From contig NZ_RZJR01000010.1 in the NCBI RefSeq assembly GCF_003990975.1, positions 1-64,000 of the forward strand: a DNA stretch of 64,000 nt. Reading direction: 5' to 3'. The notes beneath the pieces were generated by a model. That model was not told the origin of the DNA. It was given only the letters and a program-made list of their open reading frames with translations, and did no database searches. Positions within the stretch are counted from its first letter, which is position 1; every line of letters starts with the position of its first letter. This stretch comes from Cohnella sp. AR92. Lineage in GTDB: Bacteria > Bacillota > Bacilli > Paenibacillales > Paenibacillaceae. The translations under genes were made by a program, and so were the position numbers. Positions 27,606-35,983 of the stretch are shown here, piece by piece.

Positions 27606-29413
27606 TCAAGAGATTCTTCCGACGGCTGGATAACCTCGGCATTCGCCATAAGCTGTTCGCTTCGTACCTTCTCGTCATCTGCATTCCTTTTCTGCTGCTG
27701 CTATTTATTCATATCAACCTGACGCAGAGAGAGAACAAGGATCAGATGCTCTACTCCTCTCACAAGATGCTGGACGAGACGAAGTCCTATCTGGAATTCA
27801 AAGCGCAGGCGATCATGGAAGTGGTCAACTTCATCGCGTTCAACGACCTGGTTCAAGCGAATGTCAGCGAGGACCCGCGGAAGTACGAGGACGTGAACCT
27901 CTGGGGTACCGACGCGAATTCTCTGGCGAAGCTGCTGAACCGGTACCGCAACAACGACGATATCGCCACGATCCAGCTGTACATGAAAGCCGGACTCGCC
28001 TCGGCGGCGGAGAATCCGGACTACCTGAACATGGGCAACGTCGAGGAGACGGATTGGTTCAAGAAGTTCGCGGCTTCCCATTCCGCATACGTCTGGATTC
28101 CTTCCTCATCTTTGGATAACGGGATTGCCTCCGAGAGCAGCCAGGTAAATATTCTTCGCAAGATACCGAACGCCCACAACATCCAGGAGTTCGACGGCAT
28201 CGTCCGCGCCCAGGTGAAGCAGAGCGCCATGCAGTCCGTGCTGGATCATGCGATTCTTACGGTCAACGCGTCCGCCGTGCTCTTTAACGATCAAGGACAG
28301 ATTCTGAGTCATTCGAGCGGCTTCCCCTATTCCAAGGAGGAGCTCTTCGACATGCTGAACCATCACCCGGCGACCTATGACGAGGATAACTACTGGAACG
28401 ATAACTTAAGCCTCGGGGCGAAGCGCTTCTTGTTCGGCGTGCAGGCGATTCCCCATACCGACATGAAGGTCGCTCTCATCGTCCCCTATACCGACGTTCT
28501 GCATGCGACGGACAAAGCGCGCAACCGGCTCATCTCGATTTTCCTCATGGTCGTTCCGCTCGTATTCCCGGTATCCTATCTGGTCGCCGCGTCGGCAACC
28601 AAGCGTATTCGCAGGCTGATCGTACATGTCAGAAAGGTGAGAAAAGGCAACTTCAACCTGGAGCCGCTGCCCGCCAACGAGGATGAGATCGGGGAGCTGA
28701 CGCACAGCATCAACGTGATGGTCAAGGATATCTCCGGCCTGATGGAGGAGACCTACACGCTCGGCCGCGAGGTCAAGAACAAGGAGCTGAAGGCGCTCCA
28801 GTCACAGATCAATCCGCATTTTCTATACAATACGCTGGATCTCATCAACATCATGGCGATCGAGAGCGGCGCGAAGGACATCTCCAAGGTGGTCGAGGAG
28901 CTTGCGATCTTCTACAAGCTCAGCCTGTCCAACGGCCGGGAGATCGTCCCGCTGGAGAACGAGCTGATGCATATTCAGGCTTATGTGCGAATCCAGAACA
29001 TGAGGTTCGGCGGAGGGGTGCGGCTGGACGTCGAGGTGCCGAGCGAGCTTTACGACCTTGAGGTGCCCAAGATCATTCTGCAGCCGATCGTCGAGAATGC
29101 CATTCTGCATGGAATCATGGAGAAAGACGAGGAAGCGGGAACGATTCGCATCTCGGCGTTCTCCGATCATACCGGAACGTTCCTTGTCGTGGAGGACGAC
29201 GGGGTCGGCATGAGCCCGGAACGAATGGATCGGATCTTGGCGGGAGGAAGCGACCATGCCTCGGGCGGCTACGGTCTTCGCAATATTCAGGAGCGGCTGC
29301 AGCTGGCGTACGGAATGCAGTACGGCGTCGGCTTCGAGAGCGAGCCGGGGGGAGGGACAAGCGTGCGCCTGCGGCTCCCGCCAACTGCTGCGCTGAAGAA
29401 AGCGGTACCATAA
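27602..29413 (+). CDS. YesM-type sensor histidine kinase
   Basis: A 603-residue membrane kinase with a membrane segment at about 19-38, an extracellular sensor region of about 270 residues, a second membrane segment (LISIFLMVVPLVFPVSYLVA) near 310, a HAMP domain, the His_kinase block QSQINPHFLYNTLDLIN with the phospho-accepting histidine, and an HATPase domain (VENAILHG, DDGVGM, GGYGLRNI). The ATG at 27602 overlaps the regulator stop; the frame is open further upstream only by chance. It likely senses an extracellular sugar or its binding protein, from the operon context. Confidence 0.92.
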   Translation: MIKRFFRRLDNLGIRHKLFASYLLVICIPFLLLLFIHINLTQRENKDQMLYSSHKMLDETKSYLEFKAQAIMEVVNFIAFNDLVQANVSEDPRKYEDVNLWGTDANSLAKLLNRYRNNDDIATIQLYMKAGLASAAENPDYLNMGNVEETDWFKKFAASHSAYVWIPSSSLDNGIASESSQVNILRKIPNAHNIQEFDGIVRAQVKQSAMQSVLDHAILTVNASAVLFNDQGQILSHSSGFPYSKEELFDMLNHHPATYDEDNYWNDNLSLGAKRFLFGVQAIPHTDMKVALIVPYTDVLHATDKARNRLISIFLMVVPLVFPVSYLVAASATKRIRRLIVHVRKVRKGNFNLEPLPANEDEIGELTHSINVMVKDISGLMEETYTLGREVKNKELKALQSQINPHFLYNTLDLINIMAIESGAKDISKVVEELAIFYKLSLSNGREIVPLENELMHIQAYVRIQNMRFGGGVRLDVEVPSELYDLEVPKIILQPIVENAILHGIMEKDEEAGTIRISAFSDHTGTFLVVEDDGVGMSPERMDRILAGGSDHASGGYGLRNIQERLQLAYGMQYGVGFESEPGGGTSVRLRLPPTAALKKAVP

Positions 29414-29525
29414 GAAAACGAAGAAGATCGTAACTTTTCCCCATATGTCGCTGAATCCGCTTTCTCTATGATGGAAATAGAGAGAGTTCAGATCGCTGGA
29501 TAGCGGCATAAGGAAGGTGAGAAGG

Positions 29526-30500
29526 TTGCAAACGAACACGGAAGCAACGGCTGCGGCAACGGCGGCGAATATCGGGAGAAAGAAGCGGAACGGCTTCTTA
29601 AGAGACCTCGCTACGAACAAGGTTCTCTATCTCATGTTCGCGCCGATTGCCATCTATTATATTTTCTTCTCGTACATCCCGATGGCGGGCATCGTCATGG
29701 CCTTCAAGGAATTCAACTATCGCGAAGGCATCTTCGGAAGCCCCTGGAACGGCTTTGACAACTTCGATTATTTCTTCTCGTCGGGCAAAGCCTGGCTCGT
29801 TACCCGCAACACCATCATCTACAACGTTATTTTCCTGGGGTGCTACACGTTCTTCTCCATCGTCGCGGCGGTCTTCATCTCGGAGATTACGAAGAAGTGG
29901 TTCAAGAAGATGTCGCAGACGCTCATGTTCCTCCCTTACTTCATCTCCTGGGTCACCGTTTCGGCCTTCGTCTACAACTTCCTCAATTACGAGTACGGAA
30001 TCGTCAATCGGATTCTGGACAGCATCGGCATCGCGGCGCTCGATATTTATTCGACGACGAGCTACTGGTACTTCCTCCTTCCTTTCCTGTATGTGTGGAA
30101 ATGGGTCGGCTACGGCAGCGTGCTCTACCTGGCCGCTATCGTCGGGATCGATCAAGAGATTTACGAAGCCGCTACCATCGACGGGGCTTCTCGTTTCCAG
30201 AGGATTACCCGCATAACGCTGCCGCTCCTCAAGCCGACCATGGTTATCTTGATTCTGCTGGGCTTAGGCCGAATCATGCGCGGGGAATTCGATATGTTCT
30301 ACCAGCTCATCGGCAACAACGGCCTCCTGATGGACGCGACGGACATCATCGATACGCTGGCGTTCCGCTCCCTGATGGGTTCCGCCGACTTCGGAATGTC
30401 TTCGTCCGTGGGGGTCTACCAATCGGTGCTCACTCTCGTGATCATTCTGACGGCGAACTGGCTGGTGCGCAGATACGACAAGGAACAGGCGCTGTTCTAA
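29526..30500 (+). CDS. LplB-type sugar ABC permease
   Basis: A 324-residue inner-membrane permease with six membrane segments and the EAA loop EAATIDGASRFQRITRITLPLL near 220, which contacts the ATPase. It belongs to the LplB/YteP group that moves oligosaccharides or polysaccharide fragments. TTG 29526 is preferred, with AGGAAGG eight bases upstream; an in-frame GTG at 29517 overlaps that site. It is followed 32 nt later by the partner permease. No ATPase gene is in the cluster. Confidence 0.9.
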   Translation: MQTNTEATAAATAANIGRKKRNGFLRDLATNKVLYLMFAPIAIYYIFFSYIPMAGIVMAFKEFNYREGIFGSPWNGFDNFDYFFSSGKAWLVTRNTIIYNVIFLGCYTFFSIVAAVFISEITKKWFKKMSQTLMFLPYFISWVTVSAFVYNFLNYEYGIVNRILDSIGIAALDIYSTTSYWYFLLPFLYVWKWVGYGSVLYLAAIVGIDQEIYEAATIDGASRFQRITRITLPLLKPTMVILILLGLGRIMRGEFDMFYQLIGNNGLLMDATDIIDTLAFRSLMGSADFGMSSSVGVYQSVLTLVIILTANWLVRRYDKEQALF

Positions 30501-30532
30501 TTCCCCAATCTTGAGAAAAAGCAGGTGAGCCC

Positions 30533-31429
30533 ATGAGCGACATCGCGGTAAAAAGCAAATTGAAGTCTTCTCCGGCCTTCACGGCGGTCTCCTATACGAT
30601 CGTCTCGATTATTGCCTTCGTCTGTCTGCTGCCTTTTATCGTCCTGTTGGCCGGCTCCTTCTCCTCCGAAGGCTCCGTCCTGAAGGAAGGCTTCTGGTTC
30701 TGGCCCAAGGAATTCTCGGTGGAGGCGTACCGGTACATCTTCCGTTACCCGGACGATGTGCTGAACGGCTACAAGGTCTCCATCCTGATCACGGTCATCG
30801 GGACGGTCATCTCCTTGTTCGTCTCGACGATGGCCGCTTACGTGATCGGACGCAAGGAGCTCAAGTACCGCAACGTGCTGTCCTTCTTCCTGTTCTTCAC
30901 GACGCTCTTCAGCGGAGGACTCGCTCCTTACTACATCTGGCTCAGTCGCAATCTTCACCTGTCCAACACGTATTACGTGCTGATCCTGGTGCCGATGTTT
31001 AACGTCATGTATATTCTCATTCTTCGCAGCTTCATCAAGGGGGCCGTGCCGGAGCCGCTCATCGAATCCGCCAAGATCGACGGCGCGGGGGACATGAGGA
31101 TTTTCCTCCAGATGATCCTGCCCTTGTCGAAGCCGGCGCTCGCATCCATCGGGTTGTTCACGGCGCTCGCTTACTGGAACGATTGGTGGACGGCGATGAT
31201 GTTCACGAATAAAGACTACCTCATTCCGCTGCAGTACCTCTTGTACAAGATGCTGTCGTCCATCAACCTCTCCTCGCAGATGTCTCAGTACGTCACGAAC
31301 CTGGATGCGCCGAAGGAGACGTTCAAGCTGGCGATGACGGTTATCGCGACCGGGCCGATGGTGCTGATCTTCCCGTTCGTCCAGAAGTACTTCGTCAGCG
31401 GCATTACGATAGGGGCCGTCAAGGGCTGA
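30533..31429 (+). CDS. LplC/YtcP-type sugar ABC permease
   Basis: A 298-residue second permease, with six membrane segments and the EAA loop ESAKIDGAGDMRIFLQMILPLSKPAL near 190. Its C-terminal VQKYFVSGITIGAVKG is typical of the family. AGCAGGTGAG lies before the ATG. It pairs with the upstream permease to form the channel. Confidence 0.92.
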   Translation: MSDIAVKSKLKSSPAFTAVSYTIVSIIAFVCLLPFIVLLAGSFSSEGSVLKEGFWFWPKEFSVEAYRYIFRYPDDVLNGYKVSILITVIGTVISLFVSTMAAYVIGRKELKYRNVLSFFLFFTTLFSGGLAPYYIWLSRNLHLSNTYYVLILVPMFNVMYILILRSFIKGAVPEPLIESAKIDGAGDMRIFLQMILPLSKPALASIGLFTALAYWNDWWTAMMFTNKDYLIPLQYLLYKMLSSINLSSQMSQYVTNLDAPKETFKLAMTVIATGPMVLIFPFVQKYFVSGITIGAVKG

Positions 31430-31507
31430 TATGGATTCCGGCCCGTCCGGAATTTATATAGAAGTTTGCAATCATTAAGCTATTAAACAAATAGGGAGGT
31501 TAAGCAA

Positions 31508-33154
31508 TTGAAAGCCATGAGAAAAAGCATGCTTTCCGTATTCGCTCTCGTTCTGTTGTTCGCGATGGTCCTGACCGCTTGCGGCAACAACGACAACAGC
31601 AGCTCCAGCCCGTCCGCCAGCAGCGCGGCCCCTTCCGAGAAGGCGTCGGAGTCTGCCTCGGCATCGCCGTCGGCATCGGCATCGGCTTCGGAAGCATCCA
31701 AGATCGACAACTCCAAGGAAGTTAAGCTCGTCATGTACCTGCTCGGCGAAGCTCCTAAGGGAATGCCGGAAGTTCTGACCAAGCTGAACGAGAAGCTGAA
31801 GAAGGACATCAACGCCACGATCGAGCTGAACTACATCGGCTGGGGCGACGTCGCTTCCAAGTATCCGCTGGTGCTCGCATCGGGCGAAGACGTCGACATC
31901 GTCTATGCGGCAGACTGGAACTACTACGTCTCCGAAGCGACGAAGGGCGCGTTCTATCCGATCACGGAAGACCTCTTGAAGACTTACATGCCGAAATACT
32001 TCGAGAAGCAGGACCCCGCCGCATATGAAGCGGCCAAGGTAAACGGCCAGCAATACATGCTGCCGACGGTTACGCCGGACCGCAAGGTCAACGTTGCCGT
32101 GCTGCGCAAGGACATCATGGATAAGGCCGGAATCACGAGCATCTCCAAGTTCTCCGACATCGAGCCGTACCTGGCGGAGATCAAGAAGGATTACAAGGAC
32201 ATGATCCCGCTGAACCTGGATTCCCAATACGACCTGCCGACTCCGTTCGACAACCTGGTCAACGAGAAGTTCTCCTACAAGGCGGCTCCGCTGGATTCGG
32301 GCGACCCGCTCTCCGTCGGCGTATTCACCGATTGGGAAGACCCTTCGGGCAAGACGTTCAACGTCTGGGATGAGCCGGCTCAAAGCGCATTCAAGTATGC
32401 CGCAGGCATCATGAAGAAGTGGTATGACGCCGGTTACGTCAACAAGAACCCGTACTCCAACAAGGTCCGCTCCAAGGACAACTTCTGCGAAGGCAAGTCC
32501 GGCGTGGCGTTCGGCAACTCGAACGACATCCAAGCGACGCTCGCAGCATGTAAGGAGAAGGGCATCGATACGTACATCTTCGCGGAGAACGGACCGCAAG
32601 GTCACTCGCCTGCGAACGGCTGGCTGAACAACGGCCTTGCGATCGCCGCCAACTCCAAGAATCCGGAGCGCGCTCTGCAAGCGATCGACCTGATCATGAG
32701 AGACGAATCCTACGTCAACCTCGTTTACTACGGAATCGAAGGCAAGAACTACGTCTTCACCGCGGACGGCAAGCTGTCGCTGCCGGAAGGAGTCACGTCG
32801 GATTCCAACACGTATCCTCCGGATGCAGCCGGCTTCTGGTTCGTCGACAAGGACTACTTCAAGCCGAACGCTGCGTGGACGGATAACTACGTCGATCTGT
32901 ACAACAACATGAAGAGCTTCCTGGCTCCGGACACCTATGTCGCCTTCTCGTTCAACTCCGAGAAGGTCCGGTCCGAAGTCGCCAACCTGAAGAACGTGGC
33001 TTCGCAATACTTCCTGCCGCTGACGATCGGAGCCGTGAAGGACGTCGATAAGTCGTTCGACACCCTGGTCTCCAAGATGAAGGCTGCAGGCGTAGAGAAA
33101 GTGAAGACGGAAGTGGATGCGCAAGCTTCCGCATACTTGGCATCGAGGAAGTAA
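31508..33154 (+). CDS. LplA-type sugar-binding lipoprotein (DUF3502)
   Basis: A 548-residue binding protein. Its lipoprotein signal ends in LTAC with Cys25 as the lipidation site, followed by a Ser/Ala/Glu-rich linker of about 40 residues, then an extracellular solute-binding domain. The C-terminal 130 residues look like DUF3502 (VAFSFNSEKVRSEVANLKNV, LPLTIGAVKD). The TTG at 31508 has GGGAGGT seven bases upstream; ATG 31517 is too far. It captures the ligand outside the cell for the permeases at 29526 and 30533. The ligand is unknown. Confidence 0.92.
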   Translation: MKAMRKSMLSVFALVLLFAMVLTACGNNDNSSSSPSASSAAPSEKASESASASPSASASASEASKIDNSKEVKLVMYLLGEAPKGMPEVLTKLNEKLKKDINATIELNYIGWGDVASKYPLVLASGEDVDIVYAADWNYYVSEATKGAFYPITEDLLKTYMPKYFEKQDPAAYEAAKVNGQQYMLPTVTPDRKVNVAVLRKDIMDKAGITSISKFSDIEPYLAEIKKDYKDMIPLNLDSQYDLPTPFDNLVNEKFSYKAAPLDSGDPLSVGVFTDWEDPSGKTFNVWDEPAQSAFKYAAGIMKKWYDAGYVNKNPYSNKVRSKDNFCEGKSGVAFGNSNDIQATLAACKEKGIDTYIFAENGPQGHSPANGWLNNGLAIAANSKNPERALQAIDLIMRDESYVNLVYYGIEGKNYVFTADGKLSLPEGVTSDSNTYPPDAAGFWFVDKDYFKPNAAWTDNYVDLYNNMKSFLAPDTYVAFSFNSEKVRSEVANLKNVASQYFLPLTIGAVKDVDKSFDTLVSKMKAAGVEKVKTEVDAQASAYLASRK

Positions 33155-33162
33155 AAAGGGGA

Positions 33163-33203
33163 GCGCCCCCGTTGGCTGAAGAGCCGGCGGGGGCGCTTGT
33201 TGT
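33163..33203 (+). terminator. Terminator of the importer operon
   Basis: A 15-bp G+C-rich stem pairs GCGCCCCCGTTGGCT with AGCCGGCGGGGGCGC (two G-T pairs, GAAG loop), followed by TTGTTGT. Confidence 0.85.
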
Positions 33204-33319
33204 ATAAGAGTAGGCTGATCTGCCCGACCGACGCCCCCCCAGTTCGATTGGGGACTGGGGGGCAGACGGGAAAGCGGAGCTTATCGCTCGTTATGATGCT
33301 TTCGTTACATTGGAGGCGG

Positions 33320-33480
33320 TTTTCTAGGCGAAATCTGTCTTTCTAGTCGTGCTTGAATGCCAGGAGAGCCTGTCTTCTAGGCGGCAGTCGTGCTAGCTGT
33401 GTATTTTAGCCGTGCATGAATTCTATCGAGACCTGTTTTCTTGGCGAAATCTCTTCTTCAAGTCGAAACCTGTCTTCAAC
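33320..33480. repeat. Degenerate repeats in the gene-free region
   Basis: Two related segments of about 35 bp are seen, both containing a GAAT...GAG-CCTGT-TTCT-GGCG pattern (33355-33389 and 33418-33453). Further partial copies of GGCGAAATCT and CTAGTCGTGCT-like words lie around them. No open frame with coding character crosses the stretch. Confidence 0.55.
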
Positions 33481-33528
33481 CGTGCTAACTGATCTTTCTA
33501 GCCGGACTTAACATGTTTAAACCGAGTT

Positions 33529-33714
33529 CTAACGGAAATATGAGACCCTTAAAGGCGTAGATTGAGTGCTTTTGGATTTTAACGGAAATATCGGACCCTT
33601 ATATGATCAATAACCCTCTAATCGAGGCTGAAATACAAGCTAAGCGTCGCTAATATCCGTAAGAATTTAAAACCGCTCATTTCGGGTGGCTAAGGGGCTG
33701 AAATTTCCGTTAGA
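33529..33714. repeat. Three copies of a 23-bp motif TAACGGAAATNNNNGNCCCTTA
   Basis: Two direct copies occur with exactly 50-bp spacing (33530-33552 and 33580-33602). An inverted copy (CTAAGGGGCTGAAATTTCCG then TTAG) ends at 33713. From memory similar words are scattered in Paenibacillus intergenic DNA, so this may be a family of dispersed repeats; the function is unknown. Confidence 0.7.
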
Positions 33715-33739
33715 CGTAAGCAGCAAACGGCGGAATAGC

Positions 33740-33864
33740 GTTGCTGCAAGCCGCAAACAGTATGTCATAGGCCGAATACAGGATAGGCGAGACGTAAGCG
33801 CTAAGTGGAAGCCGTAAATGCACGCCGCAAACCGTATGCCGCATGCCGGTACGGAATAGGCGAG
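33740..33864. repeat. Degenerate direct repeat of about 42 bp
   Basis: Two segments beginning GCCGCAAACNGTATG and ending GGATAGGCGAG or GGAATAGGCGAG (about 33751-33792 and 33822-33864) are clearly related. Words such as GACGTAAGC and GCAAGCCGC recur around them. No coding signal is seen from 33204 to 34241. Confidence 0.6.
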
Positions 33865-34121
33865 TAACTGTCGATGTGTCGCATGCAGCGAGTAACGGGT
33901 GAGTCGATACGTTCGGGCCAGTTTAAAAGCCCTTCAAAGCCCTTCAGAGCCGGCCTGTGACAACGTGTCATTGGCGAATGTTCAGCGAGCTTCAAAGTGA
34001 CGTTCAATGCGCTTAGAGGCGCTTGCCTGTCACATACCCTCCATATAGGGCTAATGTAAACCGGCATCTAAGGCGGTTGTTATAACTGTTGCATATGGCT
34101 AGTTCGGCGAATGCGAGAAAG

Positions 34122-34167
34122 AGTAACTAAGCAACTAAGCAACTAAGCAACTGAGTAACTGAGCAAC
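34122..34167. repeat. 8-bp tandem repeat AGYAACTR, about 5.75 copies
   Basis: Units read AGTAACTA, AGCAACTA twice, AGCAACTG, AGTAACTG and AGCAAC. The array is uninterrupted and lies in gene-free sequence between the importer operon and sda. Confidence 0.9.
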
Positions 34168-34241
34168 CGACCCCGGACCGAATCTATCGGGTTACAGATC
34201 AACAGGCGTTAATCGATTGCGGTCTAATCCCATCACGCGCC

Positions 34242-34281
34242 CAAAAAAATAATAAGGTGAAGCAGGATCACCTGCTTCACC
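34242..34281 (-). terminator. Terminator of sda
   Basis: A perfect 11-bp stem pairs GGTGAAGCAGG with CCTGCTTCACC around ATCA. On the minus strand it runs into a T-rich tract (plus-strand A run 34243-34254). Confidence 0.85.
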
Positions 34282-34336
34282 GAAATTGAACGAGCCTTGC
34301 CAGCCCGCGAGTATATATATTGTCGGTACTGCTTGA

Positions 34337-34609
34337 TTATGCCTTCAGCCGGTGCTCCAGTTGGCGCATCTCGATGGCATCTTCCAGAAGCTCGATGAAT
34401 TCGTGCGACAGGTTCATTCTCTTCGCTTCCCGGTAAACTTCCAGCAGATGCTCGTCCTTAAGCGGGCGAAGCAGCGATGCTTTATCGCTCAGCTGCCTAG
34501 CGGCAACCATCTCGGGATATTCGGTTTCGGAAGCTTGCTTGGGTGCGTAAGCAGGTTGCAGTGTCTTGTTGCTAGATACCAAGCGGATCGTTTGGGATGG
34601 ACGACTCAT
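34337..34609 (-). CDS. sda: Sda-type sporulation histidine-kinase inhibitor, N-terminally extended
   Basis: A 90-residue protein. The C-terminal 45 residues (LKDEHLLEVYREAKRMNLS, then HEFIELLEDAIEMRQL) match Sda, the checkpoint peptide that blocks KinA-type sporulation kinases when DNA replication is disturbed. Bacillus Sda is only about 46-52 residues; here about 45 extra residues precede it. The ATG at 34609 has AAGGGGG ten bases upstream, and an internal ATG (residue 34) could give a shorter form. It is monocistronic on the minus strand with its own terminator. Confidence 0.8.
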   Translation of the reverse strand: MSRPSQTIRLVSSNKTLQPAYAPKQASETEYPEMVAARQLSDKASLLRPLKDEHLLEVYREAKRMNLSHEFIELLEDAIEMRQLEHRLKA

Positions 34610-34760
34610 TGGGGGTTCCCCCTTCGCGGTATTTCTAGACCACAGCTAGATATGGTTGTTTATGGTACTTTCTATTTTCTAGTGTACCATGGGTCATCCA
34701 ATTCGAAGAGGGGGGATTCAAAGTTTTGAATTTGTGTTGACAAGAATCGAATGATGTGAT

Positions 34761-34802
34761 AAAAGCTCCTCTTCCGACTCTTGCTGTCGGAGGAGGAGCT
34801 TT
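34761..34802 (-). terminator. Terminator of clpP
   Basis: A hairpin of about 16 bp pairs AAAGCTCCTCTTCCGAC with GTCGGAGGAGGAGCTTT around CTCTTGCT, just past the clpP stop. The minus-strand T run is short (TTTT). Confidence 0.75.
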
Positions 34803-34809
34803 GCGTTGG

Positions 34810-35391
34810 TTACAGCTTTTCGATGACTTTATCCACGAGTCCGTACTCGCGAGCGACTTCCGCTTCCATGAAGTTGTCGCGGTCGGTATCCTTCTCGATC
34901 TTCTCCAGCGGCTGCCCGGTGCGCTCGGACAGAATCCGGTTCAGCTTGTCGCGCATCTTCAGGATGCGGCGGGCGCGAATCTCGATATCGCTCGCTTGTC
35001 CTTCCGCGCCGCCGAGCGGCTGATGGATCATGACTTCGCTGTTCGGGAGCGCGTAACGCTTGCCCTTGGCTCCTGCCGCGAGCAGGAAGGCTCCCATGGA
35101 AGCCGCCATGCCCACGCAGATCGTGGAGACGTCCGGCTTGATGAATTGCATGGTATCGTAGATGGCCATCCCGGCCGTGATGGAGCCGCCGGGCGAGTTG
35201 ATGTAGAGGCTGATATCCTTCTCCGGATCGTCAGCGGCCAAGAATAGCATCTGGGCGATGATGGAGTTGGCGACGACATCGTTGACCCCGGTCCCGAGGA
35301 AAATGATTCGATCCTTGAGAAGACGGGAATAAATGTCGTAGGCGCGTTCTCCGCGGTTACTCTGTTCAATGACCATTGGGACAAAGCTCAT
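34810..35391 (-). CDS. clpP: ATP-dependent Clp protease proteolytic subunit
   Basis: A 193-residue serine protease that forms the tetradecameric chamber used by ClpX and ClpC. The catalytic triad is visible: Ser in [12 protein letters not shown] near residue 98, His in [13 protein letters not shown] near 123, and Asp in EKDTDRDNF near 172. The length matches the family. Its promoter carries a CtsR box, so heat-shock control is expected. It degrades tmRNA-tagged proteins; ssrA and smpB are in the same window. tRNA-Arg lies next to it, as in B. subtilis. Confidence 0.97.
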   Translation of the reverse strand: MSFVPMVIEQSNRGERAYDIYSRLLKDRIIFLGTGVNDVVANSIIAQMLFLAADDPEKDISLYINSPGGSITAGMAIYDTMQFIKPDVSTICVGMAASMGAFLLAAGAKGKRYALPNSEVMIHQPLGGAEGQASDIEIRARRILKMRDKLNRILSERTGQPLEKIEKDTDRDNFMEAEVAREYGLVDKVIEKL

Positions 35392-35438
35392 GCGTCAATC
35401 CCTCCTTGAATAATGAAGCAGTTGGTTATGGTTTCTCC

Positions 35439-35478
35439 ATTCTAATCCATCCCCAAACAAAAGTCAAAGAAAGTCAAA
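35439..35478 (-). promoter_or_regulatory. clpP promoter with CtsR operator
   Basis: On the minus strand TTGACT (35467-35462) lies 17 nt before TAGAAT (35444-35439). The plus strand carries AGTCAAA-GAA-AGTCAAA at 35462-35478, matching the CtsR heptad repeat (RGTCAAANANRGTCAAA). The operator covers the -35, so CtsR binding should block polymerase. Confidence 0.88.
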
Positions 35479-35631
35479 CTGTAGGCGGCAAAACGAATTC
35501 CCTTCTATAGAAGGGGTAGAGGGAGAAGGAGGAGAGGGGAGAACGGGCAACGGGGGAAAAGGGGCAGCCAAGAGTGGACGGGCGTTCGGCGCGCGGAGAA
35601 GCTAGGTAGGGGAATAGCCGATGAAGGCAAC

Positions 35632-35660
35632 AAAAAAAGCAGCCGCGAATACGGCTGCTT
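35632..35660 (-). terminator. Terminator of tRNA-Arg
   Basis: On the minus strand AAGCAGCCG-TATTCG-CGGCTGCTT is followed by seven T, 19 nt after the tRNA. The stretch 35482-35631 between it and the clpP promoter shows no gene. Confidence 0.9.
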
Positions 35661-35678
35661 TGGCTGTCGATAGTTGAA

Positions 35679-35753
35679 TGGCGCGCCCGCAGGGAATCGA
35701 ACCCCGATCTCAGGCTCCGGAGGCCTGCGTCATATCCTTTGGACCACGGGCGC
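35679..35753 (-). tRNA. tRNA-Arg (CCG)
   Basis: A 75-nt cloverleaf on the minus strand. Acceptor GCGCCCG pairs with CGGGCGC; the anticodon loop CTCCGGA gives anticodon CCG, the T-loop is TTCGATT, and CCA is encoded. Its position beside clpP parallels trnQ-Arg in B. subtilis. Confidence 0.95.
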
Positions 35754-35856
35754 ATAGTGAAGAATGAAGGAGACAGCAAAAGTTATTATAGTGGATAGAA
35801 GCGAAAGATGCAAGGGAAATCTGGGCTTAAGAATCGGCGATAATTTGAAAACTCTA

Positions 35857-35885
35857 TTGCGTGAATGCGTAAGTTCCATTAAAAT
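35857..35885 (+). promoter_or_regulatory. Promoter of the cggR-gapA operon
   Basis: TTGCGT (35857-35862) and TAAAAT (35880-35885) are spaced by 17 nt. The predicted start is about 35892, directly before the CggR operator. Confidence 0.7.
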
Positions 35886-35892
35886 AATGGTG

Positions 35893-35928
35893 TGGGACTT
35901 AATTGGATGTGGTGGGACATATTACGTC
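35893..35928 (+). promoter_or_regulatory. CggR operator
   Basis: Two TGGGAC half-sites at 35893 and 35913 are each followed six bases later by a GGAT or CGTC box, with four bases between the repeats. This is exactly the B. subtilis CggR pattern CGGGAC-N6-TGTC-N4-CGGGAC-N6-TGTC. It lies just after the promoter, where CggR acts as a roadblock until fructose-1,6-bisphosphate rises. Confidence 0.85.
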
Positions 35929-35983
35929 CAGACCTACGGCCCGCAGTTTGCCGATCGGATCGGCAATAGGGGGAAGCTAGTCG

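Noticed and set aside
31475-33124. 549-codon minus-strand frame opposite the sugar-binding lipoprotein
   Set aside because: Antisense of a clear lipoprotein gene; no start signal.
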